From NCBI GenBank assembly GCA_963576565.1, contig OY755039.1, positions 27,666,602 to 27,730,601 of the forward strand: DNA of 64,000 bases. The letters are read 5' to 3'. The notes beneath the pieces are model-generated. The model ran no database searches, was not told where the DNA came from, and saw nothing but the letters and a program-made list of their open reading frames with translations. This DNA comes from Aspidapion aeneum (lineage: Eukaryota; Arthropoda; Insecta; Coleoptera; Brentidae). This document shows, one piece after another, positions 20,760-32,060 of this stretch. The first letter of the stretch is position 1. Every line of letters starts with the position of its first letter. The translations under genes and the position numbers were made by a program.

Positions 20760-22510
20760 TTGAAGAAGTATGCTGAAAATATCCCGGACGCCGTTAGATC
20801 CTGCCTGACTCCACACCACAGTAAGGCACCATATTTCTATGGTTTACCAAAGATCCATAAGAAGGATATACCACTGCGACCAATTACCAGCTCCAGGGAC
20901 TCACCGACCAGCCCTTTGTCGAGGTTTTTGTTGGATATAATTCAATAAGTCCGAATCGTTTGTCAAAAACATTTGGTCGAGATTTTAAAAAGGATCGAAT
21001 TAGATCCCAACTATAGATTTGATGTAGAAAGTCTTTACACCAACGTGCCAATAAATGAGTCACTCAGTATCATTAAAAACAGATTACAAGCTAATGTTAC
21101 ACTTTAGTGGTGTGCAAGTACTATCTACTCGATACTTTAATATCTGATACATGGGCGGATTCGAAGTAATCGAATCCTTCGACGCCAAATACTCGAATCC
21201 CGAATGGGACCGAAGCCGAAGTGTTACTTTAGTATCAATCATATCGGCATCGGCCGTATGAGTAACGAGTACTCCAATACTTGTACTCATTTGGACCGAT
21301 ATTTATTTACTAAATTATTAAATGAACTATTGCGTATACGTATACGATTGACAACATAGAAAATACAAAATATACTCGATACTTGAAAAAGTAATCGTTG
21401 CACATCACTATTACACTTCACGAGAGAACAACGCTATCGGTGGAGGGGGTGATGAATTTGTTAGAGCTCTGTCTCCGTAACTCTAACTTTCAAGTGAAAG
21501 ATCAGTTTTACTCGCAAAATGATGGACTTCCAATTTTTTTTGCCAGTGGTAGCAAACATCTACATGGGGTGGTTCGAGGACCATGCAATCAATACCGTAA
21601 GAGTCAAACCAAAACTATGGCTACGATACATGGATGACACATTTATTATATGGCCGGAAAGCGATGACGAACTACAGAATTTTCTACACCATCTGAACGG
21701 TATTCGACCAACAATCAAATGCATCATGGAATTTAAAAAAGATTCGGCCTTACCTTTTTGGATGTTCTTGTCAAACGATTAACGATTAGACAGAAACATT
21801 CAAACCACTGTATATAGGACCCATACACAAACCGGCCAGTACCTAAATTTTAAGTCTAATTATTCTGTTGCTACAAAACAAGTTAGTTATAAGAAGTTTG
21901 TATTTAAGAGCCGTAAATATTTGTAGTAATAGTGAAGAATTAACAACATTAAAAAGGACTTACAACAGAATGGTTATTCCGAGAAATAAATAAACTCAAC
22001 GATCTTTAAAATTAAAAACAAACCAAATGTAACAAATTCTCAAAATAATAATCCGTTGGGTACTATTAACATTCCATACCTTCAAGGGTTTTCTGAAAAC
22101 ATAAAACGAATAGCCAAGCACTATAATATAAAAACAGTATTTTTATCGGGAAATACGATAAGGAGTTTTGTAACTAAAACAAAACCAGAACCCTTAAATA
22201 ATAAGGAATATATTTACAAAATCCAGTGTGAGTGTGGTAAATCATATGTAGGTGAAACGAAACGCCCTCTTCAGGTTACCCAATTAGGGGATATTGAACA
22301 ATCGGGTTTAGCGGATCATGCATGGTAAAATGATCACAGGACTCAGGGGTCAGAAGCTAAAGTTTTTTATTGGCGAAAAATAAAGTTTATTGAAGTTGCG
22401 TTTATAATGCAGAATAAAGAAGTTTTCAGTCAACAAAGCACGGACATACCAAACATATGGAAACCACTTCTTAAGGAAAACAGGCGGCTTAGGATTAAAA
22501 AGGGGGCAGG
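20760..22510 (+). pseudogene. PLE RT-endonuclease, interrupted
   Basis: Read in pieces: PYFYGLPKIHKKDIPLRPI and SSRDSPTSPLSRF (RT front motifs); then FDVESLYTNVPINESL in another frame (the FD-x-x-LYTN catalytic-acid block, around 21018-21065). After the MITE come LSVEGVMNLLELCLRN, LRYMDDTFIIWPE (YMDD), then NIPYLQGFSENIKRIAKHYN and the YKIQCECGKSYVGET endonuclease block. It shows the RT front half missing from copies 1 and 2. Confidence 0.85.
21105..21410. mobile_element. hAT-type MITE, 306 bp, 8-bp TSD, inside PLE
   Basis: TTACACTT occurs at 21097-21104 and again at 21411-21418. The ends TAGTGGTGTGCAAGTAC and, inverted, TAGTGATGTGCAACG are terminal repeats. The 8-bp duplication and the TAGTG ends are hallmarks of the hAT superfamily. 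Removing it restores the PLE reading order (…ANVTL then HERTT…). No coding content. Confidence 0.92.
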
Positions 22511-22620
22511 CCGTCACTAGATTGTTTAGTTTACACTTCAAAACGGTTAGATTTACTTACTAACCGAAACGTTAGAGTTCAAAATAAATAAAGACAATGG
22601 AAGTCCGAAATTTTGTTTTT

Positions 22621-24132
22621 ATTAATTTATAATACACTAACATTTGTTAACATAGAAACATTTATAGGTGTCTTTTATTACAAAACAACTCAAATATAAT
22701 TTATAATTTAAGTAAAATAAAATTGTATTTTTAAACCGATCGGTCATATAATGTGGACTTCAGTACTCACCTGCAGCGGTAATAGATCCCTTGTAAAACA
22801 GGACTAAATTTTAGGAAAATAGCAAAACCTCTGATCACCCTACAGGAAACGAAATCACAAACTATTTCTTGAATCTTATTTTCTTCAAAAATTAATGGAT
22901 AAATATCCTAAAATAATAGTTTTACTTGCCATTTAAACCAAATAAATTTACGTTCGCGAAGAATATACGAGTCGTGCGAGAATAAGCAATTTTTGAATTT
23001 TATTTATGTTTTTCATTGTGAAAAAGGTTAAAAAACGAAGTAAACATTCAACCACAATTTGGTGCTCACCCCATAATAAATACTGTTAATAGAATACAGG
23101 GTTTTACATTTACTGAAGTGCTGATCAGTGCTATCAAAACGAACCGCCGCGTTCCTTTGCACGTCCCTGAGCTTTTAACTGCTCAATTATTCAGTTTTAA
23201 AAATTATATCTTAAGCACGAAAGTGACTTAACAGTTTTATGTACCTACTAGACAAGATTTAAACGACTGTGTGGGTGTGGGTTATGTGCGGTTTAATCGC
23301 GACTCCAGGCCATAGAAATGCCTGGATTATGTTCTGACGTGTCACTCCGAATTTCGACTAAATGTAGGGACTCGTGGTTGGAGGGTTTAGGAGAGCTACA
23401 TCTTGTGACAATTGTAAACATTTATTACATAAACACTATGTGTAACTATTTTAGTTATAGTTATAGTTGTAATTTTTTATAAGGTTTTCAGATATTAATA
23501 ATTTACCGGTTAATTGATCCCTAGTTAAACGGTGAAAATAGGACAACGAGGTGAATTTACCCATTATCTTCTTACTGTAAATAACTGTTTGTTCCATATT
23601 GAGATATCTTTTTTTTTGTAATGACTTTAAAATAAAACTATATTATTATAAATTATAAATTATTATTTTTTGATTGTATCGGCAAACTGGTCAGTTGACC
23701 AAAATCCGGTCAAATTGACTAAAAAACCCGATCTCTTGAATCAAAGTATTATGCACTTGAACTAAGAAATTGGAGCGAACCAACCCCCCTGGGTTCTTGG
23801 TTTAATGGAATGCCAAGAGTTTTGTGACGTACACCAAGATCTTTTATCTCTTGCGCCAAGAACCAATTGATCTTTCGTCAAGGGTAAAGTGGTCTTAAAT
23901 CAAAAGTACATAATATTAACCCTAGATGTAACCCAATGAACATTTTCTAAAACTTCTGGTGACAGAAATTTTTATAAATTTTATATAGAAGGTTTCATTA
24001 TAGGTTTATTGTTTATAGAAAAGTTTTACAAGATTATTGTATTCATGGTTTTATTAAAAATCCTAAACGGACAAAACTTAATTTTTTATAAAATTGGTGT
24101 TGGTTTTATACCTTTAATAATATTATAAAACT
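22621..24132. other. Unassigned AT-rich stretch
   Basis: No gene, RNA or strong repeat identified in 1.5 kb. Confidence 0.4.
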
Positions 24133-24408
24133 TTGCTCAAAAATTATTATAAAGTGTTTGTGAATTATTTCAATCAATTATTTAATAAAAAATTAAGGAC
24201 CCAGCGAAAAAAGTTTTATAAATTGGTGTTTTACATACTTTTTTCCTCAATCCTTCCGTTGTTAGTTACTGGCCACGAAAAAATAAACATTTGCATAGTG
24301 CAAAACGGAGCCAGTATTCCTCAAAAACTTAATGTTGGGATTTTGGGTGACAATAAAATTGGTCCTTTTGTGATAAATTATTTAGCTTTGTTACATGGCC
24401 ATATCATT

Positions 24409-25335
24409 GGGTGGCGGAACAAAGGTCAAAAGACAAAAGATCGAAAGACAAAAAATCGAATACAAAAGATAAAAACCACAAAAGAGGGAAAAACAAAAGA
24501 TCGAAACTACAAAAGATCGAAAAGGCAAAAAATCGAAAATACAAAAGATCGAAAAACAAAACATCGAAAGACAAAAATCGAAAATACAGAAGATCGAAAG
24601 ACAAGAAATCAAAACAGTGCGTATCAAAATAGCGCGTTTCAAAATATCGCTATTACATAGTTCGACTAAGGGGTCTCTAACATATTTAAAAAAATAAAAA
24701 ACTTTTCTGATTCCTTTTCTGGGATCCTAGAGGGTGTGGTTCTACTAAGGGGTCTCTTTCTACCATATTAAAAAAAAAAACTTTTCTGACGTGTTTCCTG
24801 GGATCCTACAGGGTGTAAAACCAAACCGAACCAAACCGGTTCGGTTCGGTTTGGTTACACACTTTCTAGGATCCCGGGAAAGAAAGGAAAGTTCGTTTTT
24901 TGAAAAAATATGTTCGAAAAAGAAACTTAGTCGAACTATAGGATTTACATATGTTAAGTGTGGCAAGCCATCGATTTATTTATTGGTTAGGTCATTTTAC
25001 TTTACCTGAGCTTGCCGAAACTATTTATGTGAATATACATAAGCAGACCTGATATTGGTATATTTTGATCTTATTTACATGCGATTTTTTTCTATCTTTT
25101 GTCTTTTGATATTTTGTTTTTCGATCTTTTGCCTTTTGATCTTTTGTCTTTCGATCTTTTGATCTTCTGTATTTTCAATCTTTTGTTTTTCGTCATTCTG
25201 TATTTTCGATCTTTTGTAGTTTGGAACTTTTGTTTTTCAATATTTTGTAGTTTCGATCTTTTGCCTTTTTGATCTTTTGTTTTTCGATCTTTTCTATTCT
25301 AAATTTTGTCTTTCGATCTTTGTTCCGCGCCACCT
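24409..25335. mobile_element. Foldback-like element, 927 bp, 9-bp TSD
   Basis: CATATCATT at 24400-24408 and CATATAATT at 25336-25344 form a 9-bp TSD with one change. The termini GGGTGGCGGAACAAAG and, inverted, AGGTGGCGCGGAACAAAG continue into arrays of the word AAAGATCGAAAGACAAA on the left (24420-24600) and its inverse on the right (25085-25325). The core palindrome lies in the middle. Nine-bp duplications are known for foldback and MULE-type elements. The frames predicted within the arrays are artefacts. Confidence 0.85.
24665..24935. repeat. Core palindrome GGGATCCTAG...CCGAACC, locus 3
   Basis: Two left-half copies in tandem (24662 and 24740, each GACTAAGGGGTCTCT, an A-run, CTTTTCTGA, GGGATCCTA) precede the axis at the AACCGGTT near 24836. 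One right half ends with GTTCG...AAACTTAGTCGAAC at 24935. The left half is partly duplicated. Confidence 0.8.
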
Positions 25336-25710
25336 CATATAATTCCTGCCATTCGGCAGGTGCCATAGGCGCCAAAATGTTGATTTTAACCAAATTTGGT
25401 TTATGCAAGATGGTGTGAGAGTTTTTCAATAAAACATTTTCAAGGCGGCCGCCTATTACAGCTGGCCTCCGAGATCACCATTTGGCACCCAATGATTTTT
25501 TTAATAAGGCTATTATACCATAAGCCAAATTTATTCGCGTGCCCATTTAAGAGCTACCACTTTGAATGAACTTCGGGCAAAAATAATCACCACTATACAA
25601 TTAGTAATACCTGAAATGCTAAGTAATGTCCGAACTGAATTTTATAACAGGCTTAGATACTGTTACTACAGAAATTTTTGAGGGTTTAACTCGTTACGTA
25701 GTTCTTAAAT

Positions 25711-26061
25711 CTAAATAAAAGAATTTGCTTTTAAAGCGTTTTTTTATTTGTTTCGCTAGAGAAGCCATAAACTTTAGTGTGTGGTAGACACACCATTAAA
25801 TATTATAAAAAAGAACAAGCTTGAAAAAAAGGATTAAACATTACGTAGTTATCGTCTAAAGTTTCGATATTTTAGGTACAACGTCCCTCGGCCCATTTTC
25901 TTTACGAACTGAAAAAAAAGATCGCCGCGCAAGAGGAAACAAGCGGTGTCAGAAATTTCCTACCTCTAATTTACCGGAGCGCACAGAGGACAGGTATTGG
26001 CTGTGGGTCTATCTATCCTAGAACAATGGGCATAACCACGTGTAAACTTATATCCTTTTTT
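25711..26061. other. Unassigned stretch
   Basis: No supported feature. Confidence 0.4.
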
Positions 26062-26067
26062 CTTACA

Positions 26068-26190
26068 CAGTGGCACACCCAGGAATATGTCTTGGGGGGG
26101 GGGGGGGGGGCAAATCCTCATGATGTCCAATTTCAAGTTATTTTTTGTGATGAACCGAACCGAAACGACCCCCGCCTGGGTGCGCCCATG
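26068..26190. mobile_element. Small MITE, 123 bp, with G-run
   Basis: Ends CAGTGGCACACCCAGG and, inverted, CATGGGCGCACCCAGG. CTTACA flanks both sides (26062-26067 and 26191-26196). A run of about 17 G follows the left end. A half copy of the same terminus lies at 61825. Confidence 0.75.
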
Positions 26191-26196
26191 CTTACA

Positions 26197-26529
26197 TACT
26201 GCATACTTTATACAGATGCAGTTGTTCTTATCTTACATATCGTAATAATTTCCCATAATCCCTTTAGCATTTAATCATGCTGTATATCTAATGTTCGATT
26301 TACTGTGCGACGAAAAAGAATTTCCGAAACTATACTTTTGCACACCATTTCTGCATTTGGGTTTTTCCAAATTTAGGCAAAATTTATGGGTAGATGACCT
26401 ATCCTACCAGGTCGAAGCCCCGCATTCCGAATGTCAAATCAACTATTTACAAATGCACCGTTATTTTAATAATATATTTAAAAATAGTTAATCAACCAGC
26501 CGCCGCAGTGGTGCCAAATCGTTAAAACT
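26197..26529. other. Unassigned stretch
   Basis: A 66-codon plus-strand frame (26291-26491) has no recognisable motif. I see nothing else. Confidence 0.35.
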
Positions 26530-27340
26530 GCGTCCGATCTAGGGAAATTCTGTTACCATCACCATTATTGTGCGCGGGCGCACCAGTGCTCTGCCATGCT
26601 CTTATCTTTATCAGAAAGCTTTTGATCAGGTTTTTGCCAGTCTGTTACCCTTACCTTTATTTTGCGCCGGCACAGCAGCGTTCTGTCATTCTGTTATCTT
26701 TAATAAAGATAACGACAGGCGCTAATTAGAGTCGAGTAATGATTATCTTTACCGTTAGAGAGCCATCCACCCAAAACCAGCGGTATCGGTTATTAACCCA
26801 ACCAAATTATGGTGATAAGTGATTCTGTGATTTATAGGTTAGAAAGTTTGTTTTTAAGAGATAACAGCATGGCTGCTGCGCTCGCGCCCAATTACGGTAA
26901 GGGTGACAGATTCGCTAAGAACCCTGACCAAAAGAACTGTATTGAAATTTTAAAAAATCCCAAAATGACACAATTTTTTTGTTAAATTAAGACTTCATAC
27001 GATAGAAACGCACATTGTCTCCTTAAAGTGAGATTCCATACGGGAAAGTTCTGTACTTGACTTCAGCTGTTCACGAATAGATGGCGCTGAAAATTTAGTG
27101 GCCTCAATCTCCATTGCTATAAAAATAAAACGTCTCGCCGTCTGTTCATAAATTACCGAACTACTACCAACAGCATGGCAGGGTGCTGATGCGCCCGCGC
27201 AGAATAAAGCTAAGTGTAACGGACGGAAAGTCTGACCAAAAGCAACCTATTATTAGGGACATTTTGGGTCGTGTATTTTACACTTTGTTACCGTTATTGT
27301 TATTACTGAGTCTGCGCATTAGCAGCTTCTCGCTCCTTTT
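26530..27340. repeat. Cluster of direct and inverted GC-richer repeats
   Basis: A ~92-bp unit (TCTGTTACC...ATTATTGTGCGCGGGCG...TTATCTTTA) at ~26549 recurs at ~26640. Inverted relatives occur at ~26865-26935 (GAGATAACAGCATGGCTGC) and ~27170-27240 (GATGCGCCCGCGCAGAATAA). This suggests a decayed palindromic element of unknown type. Confidence 0.5.
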
Positions 27341-28384
27341 TTGTTATTTATTGTCACGGCGCCCGGTACTTACGGTGGCCGTTCTTTAATGCTATTTTTT
27401 AAGGTTAGTTTTGTGCTTTTTTTAATGCAGTCGAATTTTTTACTCAAATTCGATAGTTTGGTTTGCAAGAAGCCATAAATCTAATAAAAATTAATAAACA
27501 AATATAAATAAAGTCGAAGGATTGTGAAACTACTAAATTAACGTTTGTGTTATGCTAGTGTTCCAAAATATATCTTTTTTGGCTTGAATGTTACCGTTAT
27601 TCTTAGTAACAATAACGGTATCAAAGCTGTCAAATTTTCGGTTATTTTAACTGGCCCAAGATGTCCCTATTGGTGAAAATGTCTGTAACTTTATTGTTAA
27701 GCTATTTCTATGCGATGAGAGGTTGGTTTAATTTAAACACCGCAAAACTATACAGACAATATAAGATTTCGCAAACAGAAGAACACCTGCTTTGTCTATC
27801 CATCATGGCAAAATCCTCAAAATTTCATCTTGTTAATGCTTAATACACTAAACTATCTATTTCCCTTTACTCAAATCAAAATGTTTTGTGTAAGTAAATT
27901 TTCCTCTTACATTGTTCTGTAAACTTTGCTGGCTTTCTACTTAATTAAAGACCTTCCTAATATTTTCAATTTGCAAATAAATTTCGAATTTGATGTTCGA
28001 AAAACTGCCTTTGGTTTCAAGAGAACCTCAAAGTAGAAAACTTTTTGGGATAAATTACTTTTTTTATGAACGGTCAAACTAAATTTTATTTGTTACTTCT
28101 GTAGTTCTAGGGATGTTACTTAAAGTTGGTATTCTTTTATAAATCAATGATATTTTTCGACAATTTTTTAAAATTTTCTTTAAATCGACATTTTACAATC
28201 AATATTTTTTTAACTATATAAGAATTAACTCATAAGATAGAAAAAAAAGAGTCATATCTAAAAAACTAAACGTGGTGATTAAAAACAGTTGGATTATTTA
28301 TAAAAAAACTATAAAAACCAATTAACACCACAATAAAAATTTCATTAATAAAAAGGGCATAGACCCTTCCCAAAATGCAGATAT
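27341..28384. other. Unassigned AT-rich stretch
   Basis: Small frames only, none with a family signature. I do not see an RNA gene. Confidence 0.4.
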
Positions 28385-29822
28385 TTGATATATCAAGATG
28401 CTAGTAGAATAGAAAACTCTTGCAAAGTCTAGAAATGTTTCGAAAAATTCTGAAAAAAATTCTTGAAGTGTTCAGAAAAACTCTGTAAATAGTGCAAAAA
28501 TGTTCAAAAAAAAATCTACAGATGTCCTGGAAAAATCTGCAAATGTTCAGGAAAAGTCTGGAGATGTTCTGGAAGAGTCTGGAAATGTTTCAGAAAAAAT
28601 CTGGGAAAATCTAGAAATGTTCATAAAAAGTCTGGATATGTTTTGAAAAAGTCTGGAAATGATAAGTAAAAGTCTGGAATTGTCCGGGAAAAGCCTGCAA
28701 ACAAACAGAAAAAGGCCGGAATGTTCTGGAAAAGTCTAGAAATATTCTGAAAAATCTGGAAGTGTTAAGGAAAAGTCCCAAAGTGTCCTGTAAAAGTCTG
28801 CAAATGTACAGAAAAAATCCGGAAAGTCTAAAAATATTCAGGAAATTTTCATAAAAAGTCTAGAAGTGATAAGAAAAAGTCTGAAAGGTTCCTGAAAAAG
28901 TCTGCAAATGTACAGAAAAACTAGACTTTCCAAGAAATTTTCCAGTATGTTCCAGACTTGTCCAGAGTTTTTTAGAACATTTCTAGACTATTCCAGATTA
29001 TTTTCAGACTTTTTCTAAACATTTTCAGACTTTTCCAGGACACATTGACTTTTCCATTTTCGGACGTTTTCGGGACATTTCCAGACTTCTAGGGTTTTCT
29101 GGAATTTCAAGAAAATGTCCGTACTTCTCCAGACTAGTCCAGAGTTTTCCAAATCATTTTCAGACTTTTCAAGGAGACTTTCAGAGTTATTCTAAAAATT
29201 TCCGACGTTGCCAGATTTTTTTAACACTTCCAGAGTTTTCCAGAACATTTTCAGACCTATCTAAAGTTTTTCAGAATTTTCCAAAATATTTACAGGCCTT
29301 TCCAAAGTTGCCCAGAGTCTTCCAGAACATTTCTAGACTTTCCCAGAATATCTCCGGGCTCTTTGTGAGTATTTGCAGACTTCTTCAAAGTTTTCCAGAA
29401 CATTTTCAAACTTCTCCAGAGTTTTTCGGAACATTCACTGAGTTTCCCAAACTTTTCCAGACTTGTCCAGAGTTTTCCAGAAAATTTCTAGACTTTTCCA
29501 GAACATTTTCGGACATTTTCTGAACATTTGCAGACATTTTCGGACTTTTCCTGAACATATCCAGACTTTTCCAGATTTTTTCACATTTCCAAACTTTTCC
29601 GGGATATTTTTAGACTTTACCTGAGATTTCCAGACTCGTCCAGTTTTTTGGAACACTTTCAAACTTTTCCAGGATATTTCGGGACTGTTTCTAAACATTT
29701 GCAGACTCTTCCAGGACATTTATAGATATTTCCTTAAGATCTCCAGACATTTCCAGGCTAGTCCAGAGCTTTTCAGAACATTTCCAGACTTTTCCAGACT
29801 TTTTCCTCACACTTTCAGAGTT
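28385..29822. repeat. Inverted minisatellite: GTCTGGAAATGTTCTGGAAAA arrays
   Basis: From 28385 to about 28920 the plus strand repeats a degenerate 20-30-nt word of the type AAAAGTCTGGAAATGTTCTGG. From about 28925 to 29822 the inverse (CCAGACTTTTCCAGAACATTT) repeats. The two arrays form a long head-to-head inverted repeat able to fold back on itself. The open frames here arise from the array. Confidence 0.85.
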
Positions 29823-31150
29823 TTACTACTACTACTTCTATGTCGGTTTAGAATGTTTTTCTACGTTGTCCGACGCCTATTCCCCATCTCCTTCGATCCT
29901 GACAATCATCTTCCGTCAGGTTTTTTTTGACTCATTGATCTTTGGATTGACTGTTGCCATTCCAGTTAAGGACGCCCTCTTTTTCTGCGTCCTATTGGTT
30001 GCCATTCTAGGACCTGCTTTGGTAATCTTTCGTCGTTCATCCGTTGTACATGGCCGTACCATATCAGTTGTCTTTTAGTGATGTCATCCGTTAAGCTTAC
30101 CTCGATTCCCTTTCTTTCTTTTATAACCTCATTTCTTATATGATGTGTTCTAGATATTCTCATTCATCTTCTTATTGCATCCATTTCGACATTTTTCATT
30201 TTTGCTTTGTACTTTTCTGTTACGCGACTACTCTCTATTTCATACAACAGCGTGCCTTTCACCATTGTTTCATAAATGGTAAAGTTTACATTCTTTCTTT
30301 ATCTCTCTGCTCCATAAAATACTAATAAGACCAATAACCTTTTTTGCTTTTACTATTCTTTTATCCAGTTTTGTACAGTCTGTTCCTGTCTTATAAAATG
30401 TGACACCCAATTCGTTCTAATCCACTTAATTCGTTTCCAATACAAAAGTACTGTGTCTTGTCCATGTTCACTGTTAACCCCCACTTTTGGTACAATTACT
30501 TGGTCGTCAGCAAACTGTAGTGTGTATGTGGTAAATTGGTCGTTAAGTTGTATTCCCATGCCGTGTACTTTGCGTTTTCAATTTTTTTAGAACTTCCTTC
30601 TTCCTACGTGTGTATTTATATCGTGGCATTTGCGCTCGAACATTTCATTTTTTTTCGTGCGTATCAAATTTCTTAGCTGTCTTCTGCTCTCCCTGTAGAT
30701 TTCTAGGTCTCTTTGTTTTTTAGTACTGAGCCATTTCAAGTATGTGCGTTTTTTCTCCTTGACCATTTCCTGTATTTCCTCCGTCCACCACATCTTATTG
30801 TTATTTCTATTATCTTGGTATCCAACAGCTTCTTTGCTTGCTTTCTTCAAGCTTTTTACTATGTTTGTGTATATCTCTTCAAATGAATGCTGTGTGTTTA
30901 ATAATTTTTCATCCAATCGTTTCTGATAAAATCTTTGCGTACTTTCGATTGCTAGACTTCTAAAATTGTATATTTGATTTTCTTCGATGCATTCTAGGTT
31001 TTCACTTTCTACAATACATTCATCTCTCTGAATCCAGGTATACCGATGAACTTCCTTATGTTTAAAAAAACCATTATTTATTTTTAGATTGTGGATTTCA
31101 CACAATTGCTCTCAATTCAATTCCTCTCCAAATGGTCCTACCACTTTGCT
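29823..31150 (-). pseudogene. LINE endonuclease-reverse transcriptase, internally deleted
   Basis: On the minus strand: an APE-endonuclease end (LKINNGFFKHKEVHRYTW, preceded in another frame by VGPFGEELN) at 31130-31030; a long charged linker (30990-30590) with KMWWTEEIQ; then an RT catalytic piece TLQFADDQVIV (FADD, about 30510-30480); then the C-terminal RQLIWYGHVQRM and GRRKRGRP (30080-29966). The RT front is missing between about 30590 and 30560. The 3' end carries a short TAG-repeat and A tail at 29823-29835 that abuts the minisatellite. Confidence 0.8.
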
Positions 31151-31189
31151 TTGACTTTGTCTACCAGTTCGACTTTTAAAATCGCCAAG

Positions 31190-31340
31190 CATTTGCAAAA
31201 CCTAGTAACTAAGTTTTTGGTAACTTTTCAGGAGAGAAAAAAATACAAAAAAATATATTATATGTAGTTTTTTGCGCCGGTTTCAAAAGTGCGAAAAAAA
31301 TTTAAACCCAGTAACTCGAGTTGCTAGGTTTTGCAAAAAA
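31190..31340. repeat. Small inverted-repeat element
   Basis: TTTGCAAAACCTAGTAAC near 31192 and GTTGCTAGGTTTTGCAAAA near 31320 are inverted repeats around ~110 bp. This is probably a MITE remnant. Confidence 0.45.
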
Positions 31341-31429
31341 GGGCAGAATTTTTTCCCTGGTATTGCCGATTTTAGTGATTGTCTCATAAGATGGTCGAAG
31401 TTTCCAGAACATTTTGAAACCATGGGGTC

Positions 31430-31545
31430 TTCGGTGGTTCAATGTTAAGAGCGTTTGCGTACAGAGCATGCTTTTTTCTTATTTTTCTTTTTTGAATTTC
31501 ACTTGTTGTTTATAGTTTTAGGTCCTTTATTTGCAATTTGGTATT
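31430..31545 (+). mobile_element. tRNA-derived SINE, copy B, box B deleted
   Basis: It carries GGTCTTCGGTGGTTCAATG (tRNA-like head to the anticodon region). It then jumps directly to the T-rich tail with TTTATAGTTTTAGGTCC and GGTATTTAAG. The T-arm with box B is missing compared with copies A and C. Confidence 0.65.
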
Positions 31546-31749
31546 TAAGAATTATATTGGCAATCGCCCATTGAGATCAGAAATTTTAACACACGAAAAG
31601 GTGATCTCATGTTTTCAGAAGTTGAAACTTTACGTCTTATTTGAGTTTTCATACCTTTGACAGTGGGAAGGAAGAATTATAGAGATCAGTTGGATGAATT
31701 GGTCGAGTTAATACCCTGAGAGTTTCTCGTTCTTGTATTGAGACACCGC

Positions 31750-31925
31750 ACACATGCATAGATGAAAGTTTTCCGAAAATTTATGTGTGGTCTTCGGTGG
31801 TTCAATGTTAAGGGCGTCTGCGTACAGAGCAAGAGATTCCTGGTTCGAGCCCCGGCCGAAGACAGAAAACTTTTTTCTTATTTTTCTTTCTATAATTTCA
31901 CTGGTTGTTTATAATTTTGAAACTT
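31750..31925 (+). mobile_element. tRNA-derived SINE, copy C
   Basis: The tRNA-like head at 31790-31863 has a perfect 7-bp acceptor stem (GTCTTCG with CGAAGAC) and box B TGGTTCGAGCCCC. The D-loop lacks its GG, and the T- and anticodon stems each have a mismatch, so I do not call a working tRNA. The SINE tail (TTTTTTCTTATTTTTCTTTC, then TTGTTTATAATTTT) follows. Confidence 0.7.
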
Positions 31926-32060
31926 GTTTAGTTTTCCAGAACATTTACAGACTTTCCCAAACTTTTCCAGACTTGTTCAAAGTTTTCCAGAACAGTGCTA
32001 GACTTTAACAGAACATCTCTGGGCTTTTTCAAGACATTTCCAGACTTTTTCATATTAATT
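31926..32060 (+). repeat. CCAGACTTTTCCAGAACATTT array, second locus
   Basis: Five to six words of the same type as the right arm at 28925-29822, starting immediately after the SINE tail. Confidence 0.75.

Larger units (their letters stand above)
20757..22620 (+). mobile_element. PLE copy 3, longest RT, split by a MITE
   Basis: It starts within the RT N-terminal half and contains RT, linker, endonuclease and the 3' region ending AATAAATAAAGACAATGG. Base 21105-21410 is a foreign MITE. Several small deletions break the frame; for example, the MGSSLSP segment is replaced, and a GTTAGAGTAAATGAACATC block is missing near 22278. Confidence 0.88.
24133..25710 (+). pseudogene. Tc1/mariner-superfamily transposase relic, split
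   Basis: Before the insertion, KLNVGILGDNKIGPFVINY (about 24325-24385) matches the G-I-x-x-x-x-IGPFF strand of insect mariner/Tc-type transposases. After the insertion (25336 on), frames give an NLVYARWC/FMQDG-like block, a FNKTFSRRP block, a WPPRSP block (25470) and an ELRAKIITTIQ...IPEMLSNVRTEFYNRLRY C-terminus (25570-25690). Multiple frameshifts are present. The same family occurs at 49541. The N-terminal basic open frame before 24320 shows no family signature. Confidence 0.7.

Noticed and set aside
24133..24660. 175-codon protein with a basic C-terminal half
   Set aside because: The second half is the AAAGATCGAAAGACAAA array translated, and the boundary coincides with the foldback insertion; only the short IGPF block is transposase-like.
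28385..29822. CRISPR-like array
   Set aside because: Words are degenerate, have no constant spacer length, run in both orientations and lie in an animal genome.
31790..31863. Functional tRNA gene (copy C)
   Set aside because: The acceptor stem is perfect, but the D-loop lacks GG, the T- and anticodon stems each contain a mismatch, and a SINE tail follows.
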